This document shows, one piece after another, positions 6,235-7,478 of a stretch of DNA of 7,478 bases (the stretch's first letter is position 1; the number at the start of each line of letters is the position of its first letter). The notes beneath the pieces are model-generated. The model was given only the letters and a program-made list of their open reading frames with translations. It had not been told where the DNA came from and searched no databases. Origin of the DNA: Candidatus Adiutrix sp. (GTDB lineage: Bacteria; Desulfobacterota; Desulfarculia; Adiutricales; Adiutricaceae). Made by a program: the position numbers and the translations under genes. The stretch is taken from NCBI GenBank assembly GCA_031273445.1, contig JAISRV010000070.1:1-7478 (forward strand), given 5' to 3'.

Positions 6235-6471
6235 ATGTACAGACTATTGGTCATAGCTTTCCTGTTCTGGCTCATCATCGCTCTGGCGCGCTCTTTCGTC
6301 GGGCCGGAGAAGGCTGGAAGCCCTGGCCCGGAGTCGGAAGAAATGGTTAAGGACGCGCTTTCCGGCGTGTATTGCGCCAAAAGCGAAGCCGTCAGCATAA
6401 CGCGCGGCGGGGAGACGCTCTATTTCATCAGCCTGGAGAACCGCGACAGATTTCTGGCCGCCCGAAAATAA
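6235..6471 (+). CDS. Small membrane-anchored protein, degenerate YHS/PP0621-like
   Basis: This 78-residue protein has an N-terminal hydrophobic helix at about residues 3-18 (LLVIAFLFWLIIALA), a polar Gly/Pro/Glu linker (about 22-36), and a short C-terminal domain beginning MVKDALSGVY at 37. The C-terminal part, ending GGETLYFISLENRDRFLA, matches the shape of PP0621/YHS-type small proteins, in which 'MVkDpvCgvY' and 'YFCSeeCrdrfL' supply metal-binding cysteines. Here those positions read Ser43, Ile65 and Asn69, and the only cysteine is Cys47, so zinc binding in the family manner is unlikely. GGA at 6226-6228 lies 6 nt upstream of the ATG. It sits 14 bp after folK and 69 bp before the transaldolase gene, in the same direction. 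The function is unknown; the family resemblance is from memory of the motif. Confidence 0.75.
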   Translation: MYRLLVIAFLFWLIIALARSFVGPEKAGSPGPESEEMVKDALSGVYCAKSEAVSITRGGETLYFISLENRDRFLAARK

Positions 6472-6493
6472 AACGCCTTCGGCCGACGAAGGC
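6465..6493 (-). terminator. Hairpin with T-rich tail on the minus strand
   Basis: GCCTTCG (6475-6481) and CGAAGGC (6487-6493) form a perfect 7-bp stem with a 5-nt loop. On the minus strand it is followed by GTTTTATTTT (complement of 6465-6474), the classic intrinsic-terminator tail; on the plus strand it is followed by AAAAC, which is not. It would therefore stop transcription running antisense from the transaldolase gene towards folK, and should not separate the plus-strand genes. Confidence 0.45.
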
Positions 6494-6540
6494 AAAACGC
6501 CGCCAGGCAACGACATCCGCCCTACTTTTTGAGGTCTTAA

Positions 6541-7191
6541 ATGAAATTTTTCATCGACACCGCCAACCTTGAAGAAATTCGGGAAGCCGCGTCTTACGGC
6601 TTTCTCGACGGCGTCACCACCAACCCCAGCCTGATGGCCAGGGAAGGCATAAGCCGTCAGGACGCTCATATCCGCGCCATTTGCGAATTGACGCCCGGGC
6701 CCGTCAGCGCGGAGGCGCTGGCCGTCGAATCCGGGGCCATGATTGAAGAAGGCCGCCGCCTGGCCGCCCTGGCGCCCAACGTGGCCGTGAAGCTGCCCTC
6801 GACCCTGGACGGGCTTAAGGCCACGGGCGTGCTGGCCGGGGAGGGCATAAAGGTCAACCTGACGCTGGTCTTTTCGCCCTTGCAGGCCCTCCTGGCGGCC
6901 AAGGCCGGGGCGGCTTTCGTCAGCCCTTTTGTCGGTCGGCTGGACGATGTCGGGCAGGACGGCCTGAGTCTGGTGGAAGAGATCATGACCATTTACGGCA
7001 ACTACGCCTTTGAAACCGAAATCATCGTCGCCAGCGTCCGTTCGCCTCAGCACGTGTTGAAAGCGGCCCTTATCGGCGCCGATATCGCCACCATTCCCTT
7101 TAAGGTCATCGGCCAGTTGGCCGAGCACCCGCTCACCGACAAAGGCGTGGCGGCCTTTATGGCCGACCAGGCCAAAGCGGCGGGGAAATAA
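6541..7191 (+). CDS. tal: Transaldolase, short TalC/MipB type
   Basis: This 216-residue TIM-barrel aldolase transfers a dihydroxyacetone unit between sugar phosphates in the non-oxidative pentose phosphate pathway. The N terminus [16 protein letters not shown] and GVTTNPSL (24-31) are family hallmarks. The Schiff-base lysine is Lys84 in [15 protein letters not shown] (80-94), followed by [19 protein letters not shown] (106-124) and SPFVGRLDD (128-136). The related fructose-6-phosphate aldolases (FsaA) carry Gln and Tyr where transaldolases of this group carry Glu and Phe. Here SAEALA gives Glu58 and SPF gives Phe130, favouring transaldolase over aldolase. GAGG at 6531-6534 lies 6 nt before the ATG. 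A strong hairpin follows the stop. Confidence 0.93.
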   Translation: MKFFIDTANLEEIREAASYGFLDGVTTNPSLMAREGISRQDAHIRAICELTPGPVSAEALAVESGAMIEEGRRLAALAPNVAVKLPSTLDGLKATGVLAGEGIKVNLTLVFSPLQALLAAKAGAAFVSPFVGRLDDVGQDGLSLVEEIMTIYGNYAFETEIIVASVRSPQHVLKAALIGADIATIPFKVIGQLAEHPLTDKGVAAFMADQAKAAGK

Positions 7192-7198
7192 GGCCGGC

Positions 7199-7238
7199 GT
7201 CTCCTGTCTGGCTGGTTCTTTCCAGCCAGACAGGAGGC
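7199..7238. terminator. Perfect 15-bp hairpin after the transaldolase gene
   Basis: CTCCTGTCTGGCTGG (7201-7215) and CCAGCCAGACAGGAG (7222-7236) are exact reverse complements around the loop TTCTTT; a G-U and a G-C pair extend the stem by two. It begins eight bases after the transaldolase stop and ends 24 bases before the next start codon. No T-run follows on either strand, so it may work as a tail-less or Rho-assisted terminator, a 3'-end stabiliser, or a processing site. Confidence 0.5.
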
Positions 7239-7262
7239 CCGCGGCGCCCGGCAAGTGAGCAT

Positions 7263-7478
7263 ATGAGAAAAAAGTCTTCCGGCGCAATGTTCTCGGCTCT
7301 CGGCGCTGCCGCCCTGACGGTCGGACTATGGCTCTGGCCGGCCCCCGGGGCGCTTTTGGGCGCCCCTCTCTTTGCCCCCTCTGAGCCGGAACAAGCTCCA
7401 GAACCAGCCGCGGAGCCGCTTGATCCTACGGCCGGGCCGGCCTCGGCCCGGAGCGGCGGCGCTTCCGGAACCGGCCGG
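7263..7478 (+). CDS. Exported or membrane-anchored Pro/Ala-rich protein, N-terminal fragment
   Basis: An open frame runs from ATG 7263 to the right edge without a stop (72 codons visible). It begins with the basic MRKKSSG, then a hydrophobic stretch of about 22-25 residues (FSALGAAALTVGLWLWPAPG), which looks like a signal peptide or a single membrane anchor. After it comes a low-complexity region rich in Pro, Ala, Glu and Gly (SEPEQAPEPAAEP onward), typical of a periplasmic linker ahead of a folded domain that lies outside the window. The ribosome binding site is weak (GCAAGTGAGCAT before the ATG); an in-frame ATG at 7287 (MFSALG) is an alternative but would lose the basic N terminus. I cannot assign a family. 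Confidence 0.6.
   Translation, partial: MRKKSSGAMFSALGAAALTVGLWLWPAPGALLGAPLFAPSEPEQAPEPAAEPLDPTAGPASARSGGASGTGR

Noticed and set aside
6244..7287. 347-codon minus-strand frame across the transaldolase gene
   Set aside because: It is a shadow of the transaldolase and small-protein reading frames; the amino acid composition (rich in Gly, Arg, Gln, His) is typical of antisense frames in GC-rich DNA.
1..7478. Search for CRISPR arrays, transposases, integrase sites, toxin-antitoxin pairs, tRNA/rRNA genes and defence genes
   Set aside because: No regularly spaced repeats, mobile-element genes, RNA genes or defence-type motifs are visible; the complete genes are housekeeping or small accessory genes.

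Overview
The window is a gene-dense, high-GC bacterial chromosome segment of core metabolic and RNA-modification genes. No mobile element, CRISPR array, tRNA or rRNA is visible. Three things suggest a Gram-negative anaerobe of the Desulfobacterota (former Deltaproteobacteria) type: an LL-diaminopimelate aminotransferase (DapL), a stand-alone precorrin-2 dehydrogenase (SirC/Met8 type) directly upstream of glutamyl-tRNA reductase (hemA), and a small membrane-anchored protein resembling deltaproteobacterial YHS/PP0621-like proteins. A probable gmhA start at the left edge fits an LPS-bearing cell. This placement is inferred from gene content only.

Layout, left to right. (1) 1-118, minus: 5' end of a probable gmhA (sedoheptulose-7-phosphate isomerase), running off the window. 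(2) 119-439: a divergent intergenic region of about 320 bp, visibly poorer in GC than its surroundings, with a candidate promoter and a set of nested complementary segments that may fold in the leader of the next operon. (3) 440-3504, plus: sirC, hemA and an RluA-family pseudouridine synthase, closely spaced or overlapping and probably one operon. (4) 3526-4353, minus: NAD kinase, convergent with the preceding gene and starting with TTG. (5) 4354-4478: a compact divergent control region. The nadK and dapL promoter candidates face away from each other and share a TATATCA/TGATATA palindrome. (6) 4479-7191, plus: dapL, folK, a 78-residue membrane-anchored small protein, and a transaldolase of the short (TalC/MipB) type. 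(7) 7199-7238: a perfect 15-bp hairpin after the transaldolase gene. (8) 7263 to the right edge, plus: the start of an exported, proline/alanine-rich protein of unknown function.

How the genes fit together: hemA makes the first committed intermediate of tetrapyrroles, and SirC diverts uroporphyrinogen III (via precorrin-2) towards sirohydrochlorin and sirohaem. Together they mark a tetrapyrrole operon, possibly one that serves the sirohaem-dependent haem route of sulfate reducers. The second block mixes lysine/peptidoglycan precursor synthesis (dapL), folate synthesis (folK), pentose phosphate recycling (transaldolase) and NADP supply (nadK).

I see no clearly novel multi-gene system here. 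The items most worth a second look are the candidate structured leader of the sirC-hemA operon, the shared palindrome between nadK and dapL, a cysteine-containing insert near the C terminus of HemA, a YHS-like small protein that has lost its metal-binding cysteines, and two hairpins whose orientation or tail is not that of a normal plus-strand terminator.
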